The notes below the pieces were generated by a model. The model did no database searches, was not told the origin of the DNA, and saw nothing but the letters and a program-made list of their open reading frames with translations. From the NCBI GenBank assembly GCA_007922195.1, contig ML681964.1, forward strand, positions 5,164,445 to 5,228,444: a stretch of DNA of 64,000 nt, written 5' to 3'. Below are positions 23,748 to 33,700 of the stretch, piece by piece. Position 1 is the stretch's first letter, and every line of letters begins with the position of its first letter. Both the position numbers and the translations under genes were made by a program. The stretch comes from Podocnemis expansa (taxonomy: Eukaryota > Chordata > Testudines > Podocnemididae).

Positions 23748-23762
23748 TTTATGACTAACAAA

Positions 23763-24333
23763 GACTATGTCTACATTGGGGGTCTAAAGTCACCCTTGTT
23801 TAGTCAAGGGTATGTCTACACTGATAGACATACAATGGGCCTTGGCCTGGCTGCCGCCCCTGTCCCACCCGTGAGCCTGATCCAGCTCCTGCAGCCACTG
23901 GGGCCGCATCGGGCTCCGAGCTGCTTGCCAGCAGCAGCAGGAGCTGGGTCCGAGCCTCCTGCCACTTGCAGAAAGCAACTTGGGGCCAGATCGGGCTCCA
24001 AGCCACTTGCTGGTGGTGGCAGGAGTTGCCTCTGAGCCCCCTGCCACTTGCAGCAAGCAGCTCGGGGCCAGATCAGGCTCCCAGCCTCTTGCCAGCAGTG
24101 GCTGGGGCCGGATGAGGCCCCCCAGAGCTGGATTGGGGCCCCAGAGCTGGATCGTGTCCTGGGGTGGGGCAGAGGGTGGGGCCCGAGCCTGGTCCCATCT
24201 CCTAGGTTGACTTAACTCTTAAGTCAACCTTAGGAGCTGGTGTTACTTAATAGAAGCCCAATTTGGCTGCGTAGTTCCTTAGGTTGACTTAAGGGAGGTT
24301 AAGTTGACCTAAGGCTCCAGTGTAGACATACCC
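23763..24333. mobile_element. MITE, AAGTYGACTT type (copy B2)
   Basis: It starts GACTATGTCTACATTG and ends CCAGTGTAGACATACCC, with AAA on both sides (23760-23762, 24334-24336). It is the reverse-oriented sister of 4189-4842, sharing the inner terminal motif (here near 23812-23832), the 'ccagcagcaggagc' type GC core and a series of AAGTTGACTT palindromes on one flank. It sits only 15 bp from the right end of copy A4, inside the same PLE tail. Confidence 0.8.
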
Positions 24334-24403
24334 AAATTTATTCCACTTCAAATGGCTGTATTGAATGCCTTTCATGATGCCAGCTTCCAAAAGGGTGCCA
24401 GCA

Positions 24404-24485
24404 AAACAAACAATGAGACTCTCCCATGAAAACTCATGTGATAAATTTGTTAGTCTTTAAAAGTGCCCCCAGGTTCCTTGTTTGC
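24404..24485 (+). mobile_element. Penelope-like tail, opposite orientation
   Basis: 'ctcccatgaaaactcatg...ataaatttgttagtcttta' followed by a 'ccttgtttg' phrase is the plus-strand form of the same PLE tail. With 22471-24350 it forms an inverted pair whose 3' ends point outward. Its hammerhead-like core is degenerate, with the first box changed. Confidence 0.7.
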
Positions 24486-25856
24486 TTTACAGTGAGGCTT
24501 GTTGCTGCAACATGCATGGCTATTTCACAACTGAAATAGTGAAGTTGTACAAATTTGGCACCCTGTACAGCCCTAAGAGAGCAAAGACAGTATCTTTCCG
24601 TGACATTTCCCTTCTGCAATCTGGACTAACATATAACTGTGTCATCCCAATGCCTCACTTGTGTGTCCTGTCTTACTTTGCTTTGCAGTGTGAATGACCC
24701 ACTCCTGGGCCAGCACACATCCAGCCTCCTGTTAGTAATTGGTCTGTGGCCCAGACACCACCCCACAAGCAGTCATCTTGCAAGGTTCAGTGTGGTACAA
24801 TGCACCCTGCAAGTTCATTTTCTTTTGTCCTGCAATTTATCAAAGAAATTGATTGCCTCCTTAGTCTTCCCCCCACTCCACAAATCCAGCGCTGTTACTA
24901 CAAGCAAGGTCTCTGCACACACTCAATCGCCATGCCCCCCCAGTTTTAGATAAAACAAACAAATAAATTTACTGACTACAGCAAGACTTTAAGTGATTAT
25001 AAATTGGATGACTATGAATCAAGAGATTATATCACAATTAACTTATACATAAGTCGCATCCTAAACTAAGCTTAGTTTTTCAGTATGTGATGGTAGCTTA
25101 CTCTACAGATTGGCTGTGATGTTAACTTACCATATAGTCTCTCAGTCAGGCTCCCCTCATGGTGGGCAGCTTCTCAGTCCTTGTTGCTTAGAAGATTGAT
25201 TCCAAGGGAGAGCCTTGAGACAAAGATGGCTTTTTCTTTTAACAAGCTTCCTCGCCTCCTTAGTCCCCCCACCCCCGCCCCCACCCCCAAATCCTCTCAT
25301 GGGCTGGAGCCTCAGCAGTGTTGAGCTCTTTTGCTCCTATGCAGTAAACTTACCCCTTCCTAGCCATAAATGTATGATCGGTCCAATGATGTAAGAATTT
25401 TGTTGGACAAAGGTCAGAGAGTTCAGTTCAGTGCAGGTCCTAATGTGACTGCTTTGCCCTCTTCCACCCTCCTCAGTTGTAGTCACACTCCCTGATCCTA
25501 TGAGTCTTCCTGTTCAGCTTCTCCTGCAAATTGGGAGTCGCTCCTGCTTCCAGTTCCATGAATCCAACAATCTAGTTGTCTTTTACTTTCCCTCTCACAG
25601 TTTCTCCCCATTTTTCTTCACACAGTAACACCAAATAATGATCCATCACAGTGCTATTTGCAATCACATGTTCTTTAAAAGCATTTTCATCAGCTAAGTG
25701 TGTGAAGAATTTCATCTTTCCCCTTCCTAGATCCAGGTCAGGTATAACTATCCCCATCCCTGGCCAAGGTACTTTTCTAAGCCCTGATGGTGCGCTAACA
25801 TCACTGTGTACTGGGAGCTACCCCACAGAAGCCAATGGCATTACAGTGGTGTCAGT
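24486..25856. other. No gene seen
   Basis: Frames at 24482-24697 and 24639-24953 are unassigned. A C-rich stretch lies at 25264-25290. No repeat ends recognised. Confidence 0.55.
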
Positions 25857-26270
25857 GGCTATGTCTACACTACAAAACCTAAGTCGACTTTGTTAAGTTG
25901 ACTTAATAAAGTCGCCTTTATTAAGTCAACTTAGTTCATCTCTCAAGTTGACTTACGAAAGTTGGTTAAGTTGACTTAAGAAAGTGTCCTAATAAAAGAA
26001 GGTGTTTGCATAAGTCGACTTTAGTAAGTCAACTTAAGCAGGCACATGTTATTACATAGGGGTTCTTAAGTCGACCTAGATGGCCACATTGTATTAAGTT
26101 GACTTAATAAGGTTGGCTTAATGCCTAAGTCAATTTAAAGAGTGACAATTATTAAGTCAACTTACAGAAGCCCTTAAGTCAACCTTATGAACTCCAAATG
26201 TGGCCAGGGCTTTGCTTAAGCCGACATAAGCCCCCTAAAGTTGACTTAAGCCCATAGTGTAGACATACCC
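25857..26270. mobile_element. MITE, AAGTCGACTT type without core (copy B3)
   Basis: The ends are GGCTATGTCTACACTA and TAGTGTAGACATACCC. Flanking triplets are AGT and AGA, so the duplication is imperfect. The interior is a near-continuous chain of AAGTCGACTT and its TG/CA variants. Several intact CG centres remain, more than in copies B1 and B2. Confidence 0.8.
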
Positions 26271-26984
26271 AGAGAGAGGAGAAAAATCCTCCTTGAACAT
26301 GCAGATCTAGCCCATTGGCCTTCAGCTCCACTTCCACTGTGAATCAGTCATTCAAATTTTAGGAGACTTGTAGTCAATTATAATGGGGGCAAAAATTACC
26401 TGCTAGTGGACAAAGGGGATATTCTCCCTACAATGAAATGTAAATGAAGTTGAGGTGTGAAATGTTCTGCAGTTCTACTGAGCTCACTGTGGAGGTAGAC
26501 CTTATTTTTAGATACACTACTTCTCTTTATGTACATTTATTATTTATCTGGAGACTTTGGAGAGGGCATGGCACCCGGGGTCCACAGCTACTCAAACACT
26601 TTGGCATATGCTTTTTCTCTCTTGCTTTGATTAAGCCATGGTCCAGTAAATCTGATTAAGGATGGCAGGCTCTGAAAGCCTGATTTCCTAGTAAGGAAGT
26701 TGGTGCCATTATTTTATCCCTGAAGCACTGCAGATTGCCAGAAAGCTCTCAAATTTTACTTTAGGGGGCATGAATAAGCCAAGTGATTAATTTGGGGAGG
26801 TGTTTTGTGCATCAGGTTCAATTCTTCAGATGCTAAGGAAAAAAACAAAAACAAACAAAAAAACCCCAAAACAACAACAAAAAAACCAAAACAAAACAAA
26901 AAACCCCCCAAAAAACTTCCCTGCTTCCTGCCAGAAAAATATGTGTTTGTTCATATTGAACTCTTGACTTGGCAGGATCTCTGA
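26271..26984. other. No gene seen; A-rich low-complexity tract
   Basis: An A-rich tract with scattered C runs covers about 26839-26920. The remaining sequence is unassigned. Confidence 0.6.
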
Positions 26985-27091
26985 GGGAGCTTTTCAAAGG
27001 CACTAAGGGCAGTTAGACATCAAACTACCCCTGCAAGTCAATAACATTTGGTCACCTGCCTCTCAAATTTGTGCCTGGGAAAATCTCCCCC
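26985..27091. repeat. Short inverted-repeat element
   Basis: GGGAGCTTTTCAAAGGCAC at the left faces GTGCCTGGGAAAATCTCCCCC at the right, an imperfect inverted repeat about 25 bp long around a short centre. The sequence resembles a common reptilian palindromic repeat. Confidence 0.6.
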
Positions 27092-27397
27092 ATTTATTTC
27101 AGTAGGACACAGGAAACAAAGCCACGTTAGGCTAGCCGATCAAATATACTGTGATGGGCCAGATGCAATAAACATGTATTATATCTTTCACACCATGGGA
27201 GTCCATGGAAGACACAGAAAAACCCAAGATGGAGGCAGAGGAGATGAGATTTTTCAGGGAAGGTAGAGGATGTGTTTTTATGAAGCCTGGCCCTGTATCC
27301 TTGATAGACATTAGAATGAGAACCCATATCTGTTTGGTGTGGCACTCTGTCCCTCTCTAGTGGCATTTAAAGCAGTTAGCTATTGATGAATCTGCAA

Positions 27398-28553
27398 GGA
27401 TATGTCTACACGCACACTTAAATTCAACCTAATAAACATTAGGTCGAATTTAAAAATAGACCTGTCTACACAGCAGGCTTCCCCTAGGTTGAATGAAGGA
27501 GCAGTCCCTTTGAAGTTACAAAACCTCCTGTAACTTCAAAGTGATCATCAATTCGAAACCTCAAGTTCAAATTGATGCTGTGTAGACATATGAATTTGAG
27601 CTAAAGTTAGTTTGAATTCACAAGGGTTGACATTCCTCTCAGGGTGCCTTCACCCCCCAGCCACTTTGGGCTGGAGGGAGCAATGGGGTTCCTGTCCCCC
27701 GGCTGGGGAGAGGGACCTCAGCCCCCACTCCAGCCTGACTGGCCGCCCACTGGGAAGACGGGGGGGTGTGTCTTCCCTGCAGGCGGTCAGCACTGCTAAA
27801 GATGTCCAATGGGGTGTCTTCCTGGCAGGCAGCCACAGCTGCAAAAGCTCCCTCCCTGAGTGTGTTCCTGGTGGGCAGCCAGCGGGGGAGAAGTGGAGAG
27901 GATCCCTTCTTTCCTGCCCAGACTGCGCTGTCAGCTTGGGGCTGGGAGAACCCTTTGGCTCCAGCTGCCAGCACGGGCCAGGGGAATCACTTCTCCCCCA
28001 TCGCCTCTGCACTGACAGCTCGGGGCCAAGGAAATTCTCCCAGCCCCAAGCTAACAGCGCAGCCAGGTAAGGGAGAAGGAATTTCTCCACTGCACTGACA
28101 GCGTGGAGGGGATTCCCTTCTCCCAGCCTCCCCCCACCATGCTGTGTGGGTGGTGAGAGGTGCCCTGGCACCAGGGAGCCCTGGCAGGGGAAAATATTCT
28201 CCTGCCTTCCAAGCCAGGGATGAGGGAAAACATCCCCTGGCCAGCTCTAGCCACAGGGTAGCTAGAGCTGGGCAGATGCTTTTCCCTATGCCCGGGTTAG
28301 AAAGCTTGGAGCGGGGCAGGGGATTGGGTGGTGACATGGCCCTACTAGGGGGTCATGTTGCCACACCTCCCATCGTGCCCCTGCTCCAATTTGAAGTAGC
28401 AAGTCCAGTTCATGGACATGTTATTTTGAATTGGTTTTCCTAATCTGGCCATGTTAGTTCGAATTGACTCAATTCGAACTAATCATAATTAGTTCGACTT
28501 GCTTAGTTCAAACTGAGTCGATTCGACCTAACAGTCTAAGTGTAGACATACCC
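27398..28553. mobile_element. MITE, AATTCGAATT type with GC-rich core (copy C)
   Basis: The ends are GGATATGTCTACACG and AAGTGTAGACATACCC, flanked by CAA (27395-27397 and 28554-28556), a 3-bp duplication. The palindromes here are AATTCGAATT / AATTCGAACT forms, distinct from types A and B. The core (about 27630-28400) opens with the 'cctctcagggtgcctt' motif also found in type A copies. Frames up to 173 codons on both strands are compositional. Confidence 0.8.
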
Positions 28554-28556
28554 CAA

Positions 28557-29407
28557 CAGCACTGGCTAAAAGAGGTGTATTTTTGAGCTTATGCACACAT
28601 GTTAAACTCCTGACATCCAAGGTTTAATCCTGGCTGGTGATGAAGTTGCCGAAGAAAGCATCACATGTTTTTGCAGCCTTCTTCCCTAACAAGCTATGCT
28701 AAACACAAGAGGTAAAAGGCACAGAGACATCCCTAATATTTCTCTAACACCAGCCTAATCTCTTGGGAACTCAATTCTTCTTTTCCCCATGGACAGAAGT
28801 GTTTAACAGGCTTATAAGGAGATTATTTTCTCATTAGAATGCATTGGTTTTGACACTGCAGAAGAGCGAGTACCAAATGGATGACAGCTGTTAGAGTTAG
28901 CCCAGTATATAATTTGAGTGCAGTGGATGCTTAGGGTATAGAAATCAGCAAAGGAGGGAAACTACATAAACAATCCAGCAGCACAGTATGTGAAAATAGT
29001 GTGATTTACAGCATGAAATAAAAAAGTGCAATATCTTTTTTCAGTATAATGAACACCAGGAAGTGCCTTTATAAAATGCAAATAATATATAGTTGGATAT
29101 ACACACACTGAATGAAAATCAACAATTTAAACAGTCCAAAAAAGAGAGGGAAATAAAAATAAATGTTAATAATAAGATCTCATGGGCCAAGTTCTCAGCT
29201 GGTGTTTCCACCTACCTACATAAATCTACTACTATAAAACAACACAGCAGTAGCTAAAACTTGTTTTAAAAATTAAATGAATGACTGCAAGATTTCAGGC
29301 TAGGAAGTGTAGCCCCTTGACAGTGAAAAATAAATGCTGAAAATGAAATTCCCGCTCTCTGGGTTTACTGTCATGAGAAAGAGCCAGCCATGCTTAGTTT
29401 AGTTCAG
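28557..29407. other. No gene seen
   Basis: AT-rich sequence between MITE C and the PLE tails; nothing recognised. Confidence 0.55.
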
Positions 29408-29470
29408 TAAAACAAATGAGGAGTCCTGTGGCACTTCAAGGCTAACAAATGTATTTATTCCATGAGCTTT
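29408..29470 (-). mobile_element. Penelope-like tail, minus orientation
   Basis: 'aacaaatgaggagtcctgtggcac' then 'ctaacaaatgtatttattcc' and 'atgagctttcatggg' is the minus-strand form of the PLE tail at 29620-29725. Confidence 0.7.
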
Positions 29471-29619
29471 CATGGGGAAAAAAATCCCTCAGCTTTCTCT
29501 ATATGCTGTTCTCCAGCGTTTAATCTTTACAACTGCTTTGATTTGCTGTTACAGTGTGACCTGGGCCCATGACTTACACTTCCCTGCTTTTATTTCCTCC
29601 CATTACGTAAGTTTCCCCA

Positions 29620-29725
29620 CTGTCAAGGCATCTGATGAAGTGGGGTTTTCTCCCATGAAAGGTCATGCAATAAATGAAAATGTTAATCCTTAAGTGCCAC
29701 AGGACTCCTTGTTTGTTTCATCATG
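29620..29725 (+). mobile_element. Penelope-like tail with hammerhead-like core
   Basis: This is the plus-strand PLE tail: CTGATGA at 29632-29638, a stem GTGGG / CCCAT, then GAAA at 29657-29660, then 'ggtcatgcaataaatg' and 'ttaatccttaagtgccacag'. The order CTGATGA - stem - GAAA is the catalytic core arrangement of a hammerhead ribozyme, with one extra A after CTGATGA. It forms an inverted pair with 29408-29470. Confidence 0.7.
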
Positions 29726-30353
29726 TGAAAGTTGGTTTCCATTAAATTACAGAAAAGTGGCTAAGTTCTCAGAGTCTTAAAGCCTAATTCTTCATTTTCT
29801 TGATATTCTGTGGTTATTTGTTGCTGCACAAATTGTGTGTGAATCAGTACAGGATGCAAGTGCGCCACTCAGACTAGTGATAACATTTTATACCCATTTT
29901 GAACAGGTGTAAATGACTGCACAAGGTTCAAAGCTTTGGAGAGCAAGGTTCAAGGCAGTGGAGAACTGGCTATGTATGCAAATCATATAAATATACTGCT
30001 GCACTGAGATACACACACGATATATCTCATGTTAACATACTTACATTTACACAGCATGGCATCCTTATGATGTTACATCAATGGAAGAGTGTCTCCTGTT
30101 GATGCTGCCTTCTGGGGAAGTGAACAAATTGAGTCAACGGGAGAGCACTCACCCATTGACTGGACTGGTCTTCACAGACCCACTGAATTGATGCCTGCCA
30201 CTGGGGCAATGTAGCCATGCCCTAAGTAGTTTTAAGTGCTCTTGATCTAGTTTGATTTCCTGAAGCCAGGCCCTAGTACTACATGACTGTTCCGGACAGT
30301 ACATAAGCTTCAGTGAGACTTGCTTAAGTGCTTTCCTGAATCTGGGAATCACC
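29726..30353. other. No gene seen
   Basis: Unassigned sequence between the PLE tail and a hAT-like MITE. Confidence 0.55.
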
Positions 30354-30361
30354 CATTCTAG

Positions 30362-30467
30362 TAGGGTGACCAGATGTCCTGATTTTATGACAGTCCTGAT
30401 ATTTGGGTCTTTTTCTTCTATGGGTGCTTATTAGCCCACACCCCAGTCCCAATTTTTCACAGTCACT
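30362..30467. mobile_element. 106-bp hAT-like MITE with perfect 8-bp duplication
   Basis: CATTCTAG at 30354-30361 is repeated exactly at 30468-30475. The element begins TAGGGTGACCAGATGTCC, and the centre 'gacagtcctgatatttggg' is typical of a common reptilian repeat. The right terminal inverted repeat is eroded. The start is close to that of the element at 48479. Confidence 0.8.
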
Positions 30468-30475
30468 CATTCTAG

Positions 30476-31615
30476 AGCCTAGCAAGCAGCACCTGTTAAA
30501 ATAAAATACTGCCTAAAATAATGCAGCTTAAGAGCAAGATAGTAAAAAACAACCTCCCTCCCAGTTGTAGACATAAATGGCAAAGAAATACCTCTGATCT
30601 GGAAAAAATCTGTTCTTTTGAAATTAATCACTTAGGGGAAGAGCAACAAAGGCAAACTAAGTCTCTGTTATCAACATCATTTTTCAAGCAGTTTGTTGAC
30701 AAATTGTTATAGATCTTACTCACTGTACTGAGCATGTTATAAGATGGAGGAACTTATTTTATTTGACTCTCCCTGGGACACAGGAAACAGAGCAGCCAAG
30801 CATACAGAAAATGGTCTTCAAGTCAGTTTCCTGAATATTCAATGGGCTGGATGCTTAGGTTTATTGACTATACACTGCCTGAATGTCTAGCTCAATATAC
30901 TGTTATTTTTGCGTTCTTTTAATCTATACTCTTACATGTTATAGGAAAAAACTCCATAAGCCAATAGGTTAACTCATAACAACCTGAAGAAAAGCTGTTC
31001 ATATGAAGGATGGAGGCAGAGGGTACAGGAAACTCTTACATTGTCTAGATTTAGATTTTGGTCTTGGGACAGACAAAGGTTCAAGACAAATGTTATTTTG
31101 CCTCAGCCAGGAATCGCATAAAACCTAGCATTGAATTTGGAGTTGAGCTACAACATTGGTAGTTCCAGGTAAGAGCCTAGATAGCTTAATGTATGAGATA
31201 ACTATATAGATTATCTATCATAGGGCAAGCTCAAGGCTAGGTTTTGGTCTGTTTTGCTCAACGCCATCTAAGAATTACTGCTTTTTCCAGCATTCTCCCC
31301 AAATATACAGCTGCAAGTTTTGTGTCATTCGTCTCTATCAGCACCTGCAAACTCAGCGCACATGTGCCACTTTGGTTCTGACGGCCACACTCAGTCCATG
31401 AGGCTGCTCTGCTTCCTTGGGTGGCAGGTTTGTCTGGCATGATGTAGCTGTTATGCCTATATGTGGCCTATATGGTTCCCTCGTTATTATCATCTAAAAC
31501 AGCAGTTTGCCATGTTGTACATACTGCAACCCTATATTATGACAGATGAAGTTTTAGGACCCTCTCCAATTGTTTTAATTATGAATTCCCTACCCCAACA
31601 CCTAACTTTTAAGAA
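30476..31615. other. No gene seen
   Basis: The frames at 30521-30712 (+) and 31258-31440 (-) are unassigned; no repeat ends recognised. Confidence 0.55.
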
Positions 31616-31946
31616 AGGTTCCAGAGGGGAAGCCATGTTAGTCTGTATATAGCAAAAACAACAAAAGTTCTATGGCACCTTAAAGACTAACCAATGTCTT
31701 CAAGCATAAGCTATCGCGGGTTGCAACCCACTTCATTTGATACATGAAGTGGAAACTACAGTTAGGAGGTGTATACACACACACACACACGCAAGGGTGA
31801 GAAACATTACAATGGGGAAGGCAAGTACTAACACAGTTCAGTTAGGATAGACAAGGCCCAATCAAAAACAGTTGATTAGAAGGAGAGAATGTGTGAACAG
31901 GGACAATTGCTTTTTGTAATGTGCTAACCATGCCAAGTCCCTATTC

Positions 31947-32500
31947 CAGAGGTGGCCAAACTTACGGAACTCAAGAGCCACACAAATTGATTATTAAACC
32001 TTTAAGAGCCACACTGAGGCATATAGACGTATTTTACCTATTCCAGAATTACTAAGGTTAAAATTCATTGCACACTTTAATTTTATCATAAAAAGAGGGC
32101 ATATATTGATCCTACTAATGTCAGATTCTAATAATTACTTAATGTTACCATGAAAACTAGGCCTGCCCGTACAGTAGAAACTTAGCTTCTCCCTACCGTC
32201 CTGACCCATGCCACTGCGCTTCTGCCCTGCCCTCTCCAATCCCCCCCTCTAACCCCCAGGCCCTGATACTGGCTCCCCCGGCCAACCCCTGCCCCCAAGG
32301 CACCCTTATGTGGCTGCTCTGGTGGCTAGGCACAGGCTGGGGCTCCCCTGAGCATGCTCTGACTATGCTCAGAGCATGCTCATGACAGGAGATTTAAAAC
32401 TCCTAGGCTGGGGCTGCTTTCCTCTGGCCTTCTTCCATGAGCCACATTTTTTCATTCAGGAGCTGCATGTGGCTCCCAAGCTGCAGTTTGGTCATGCCTG
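31947..32500. mobile_element. hAT-like element inserted in the PLE
   Basis: The ends CAGAGGTGGCCAAACT and CAGTTTGGTCATGCCTG are imperfect inverted repeats of hAT type. The flanks CCCTATTC (31939-31946) and CCCTCCTC (32501-32508) match at 6 of 8 positions, an aged 8-bp duplication. The interior has 'agagccacac' and 'gctgcatgtggctcc' phrases that also occur in the element at 58714. Confidence 0.75.
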
Positions 32501-32508
32501 CCCTCCTC

Positions 32509-32581
32509 CGACCCAACCAATATGATAGTGTCACGTTTGCATATGAGTTCCAGCTCTGCAGTTTCACACTGTAGTCTGTTT

Positions 32582-32612
<31 letters not shown>

Positions 32613-32965
32613 ACGTATGGCAACTTCCACGTCTGCTACTGCAAGGCCAGGGAGATTGATGCATTCTCTTATTGGTTTATGGATGTTATCATTTTTGATG
32701 TCCGATTTGTGGCCATTTATACTTTTGCATAGGGACAGTCCCATTTGGCCAATCCATGTGGCAGAGGGGCATTGCTAGCACATGGTGGCATATATCACAT
32801 TAGTAGATGTGCAGGTGAATAAGCTCCTGATGCTATGGCTGATCTGCTTAGGGCCAGTGATAGTGTCACTGGAGTTGATGTGTGGGCAGAGTTGGCAATG
32901 GGATTTGTTGCAAGGATAGGTTCCTTGGTTAGTGTTCTTTTTTTATGGTGGCTGGCTACTGGAAA
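32509..32965 (-). pseudogene. PLE zinc-finger and GIY-YIG endonuclease remnant
   Basis: Minus-strand translation gives PCNKSHCQLCPHINSSDTIT, then LFTCTSTNVIYATMC, then a TAG stop, then QCPSATWIGQMGLSLCKSIN and GHKSDI. The Cys-rich segment followed by VIYxxxC...C....WIGxxGxxLxxxxNxH is the linker zinc finger and GIY-YIG nuclease arrangement of Penelope-like elements. The nuclease nicks target DNA for priming. The stop sits just before the YIG-equivalent (WIG). Downstream the frame runs to IRKK and then into a (TTTTG)n tract at about 32580-32610. This is a dead copy. Confidence 0.82.
32580..32610. repeat. (TTTTG)n microsatellite
   Basis: Five or more TTTTG units inside the PLE fragment. Confidence 0.9.
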
Positions 32966-33010
32966 GGAAAGGTGGTTGCATCTGCTTTTTACGTATTTGC
33001 TACCACCATG

Positions 33011-33416
33011 TTAGGAAGCCATGGGTCTAAATATTTACATATCAATCCCTTTATTTATCCTAATAATGCACCAGGAATATAAGTGAGTCTCAATGATTTG
33101 TACTTTCTCCCACCCCACCCCAGGCTTTTATTACCTACTTAACTGTTAGTACTAACTTCATTGTCCTCCAGTCCACTGGCAACTCATCTATTCTTAATAA
33201 GTTGTTAAAAATGATTGATAATGGCTCCAGTCATCTCTTCCTGTTCTTTAAGAACCTGTAGGTGAACATAATCTGTCCTTGGTGATATATAAGTATTTAA
33301 TTCAACTAAGGATTCATTCAGCTATTGCTTTCTCAATCCTTTCCACCATCCTGACTGGCTCTTTAATTATCTTGCTTTCCCTTTTACTGGCTTAAAAGCA
33401 CTTTCAGTAAATAGTA
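33011..33416. other. No gene seen
   Basis: Resembles low-copy DNA; the motif 'tctgtccttggtgatat' recalls LINE 3' sequence but is too short to call. Confidence 0.45.
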
Positions 33417-33700
33417 GGGCTGTCTACACTGAAGATTTCTGCCAGCATAGCTGTGTCAGTCAGGGGTGTGAAGAGCTGAAGAGCCCTAACTGAAACAGCT
33501 GAGCCGGAAGAAGCACATGATGTAGCTGCAGCTGTACTAATAAAACTGCACGGTTACCACCATAGCTGGTTCTGTTTGGGAGCTGTGGGAATAAGCTACA
33601 TGGGCATATTGCTGGTATAAGCTGTGTCCCCAACTGAGTTCTCTGCTGGCATACTGTACTGGTACAGCTATGCTTGCAAACTGCTCCTAGTACTGACATG
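33417..33700. mobile_element. Old MITE-like repeat beginning GGCTGTCTACACT
   Basis: The left end GGCTGTCTACACTGAAG resembles the GGCTATGTCTACACT terminus of the palindrome-rich MITEs. The interior 'gccagcatagctgtgtcagtc' and its partner 'actggtacagctatgc' near the right side are inverted. The right end is too diverged to fix. Confidence 0.45.

Larger units (their letters stand above)
22471..24350 (-). mobile_element. Penelope-like element 3' tail, split by two MITEs
   Basis: Three pieces read in order as one minus-strand PLE tail: 22471-22530 ('gtagccatgttagtct...gcaggcactttta'), 23748-23762 (TTTATGACTAACAAA) and 24334-24350 (AAATTTATTCC...). The same order without interruption is seen at 29408-29470 and 31616-31700. 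MITE A4 (22531-23747) and MITE B2 (23763-24333) occupy the gaps. The family is assigned through the GIY-YIG coding remnant attached to the copy at 31616-33010. Confidence 0.7.
31616..33010 (-). mobile_element. Penelope-like retroelement fragment (GIY-YIG coding end plus 3' tail)
   Basis: On the minus strand the order is a coding remnant (about 33000-32509), a 3' UTR (31938-31740) and the dispersed tail with a degenerate hammerhead-like core (31740-31616). A hAT-like element (31947-32500) splits the UTR from the coding part. The reverse transcriptase is absent, so the copy is 5'-truncated. A CA microsatellite lies at about 31772-31793. This copy links the short tails elsewhere in the window to the PLE class. 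Confidence 0.8.

Noticed and set aside
27612..28337. Several 110-173-codon frames
   Set aside because: They lie in the GC-rich core of MITE C; overlapping frames on both strands indicate composition, not coding.
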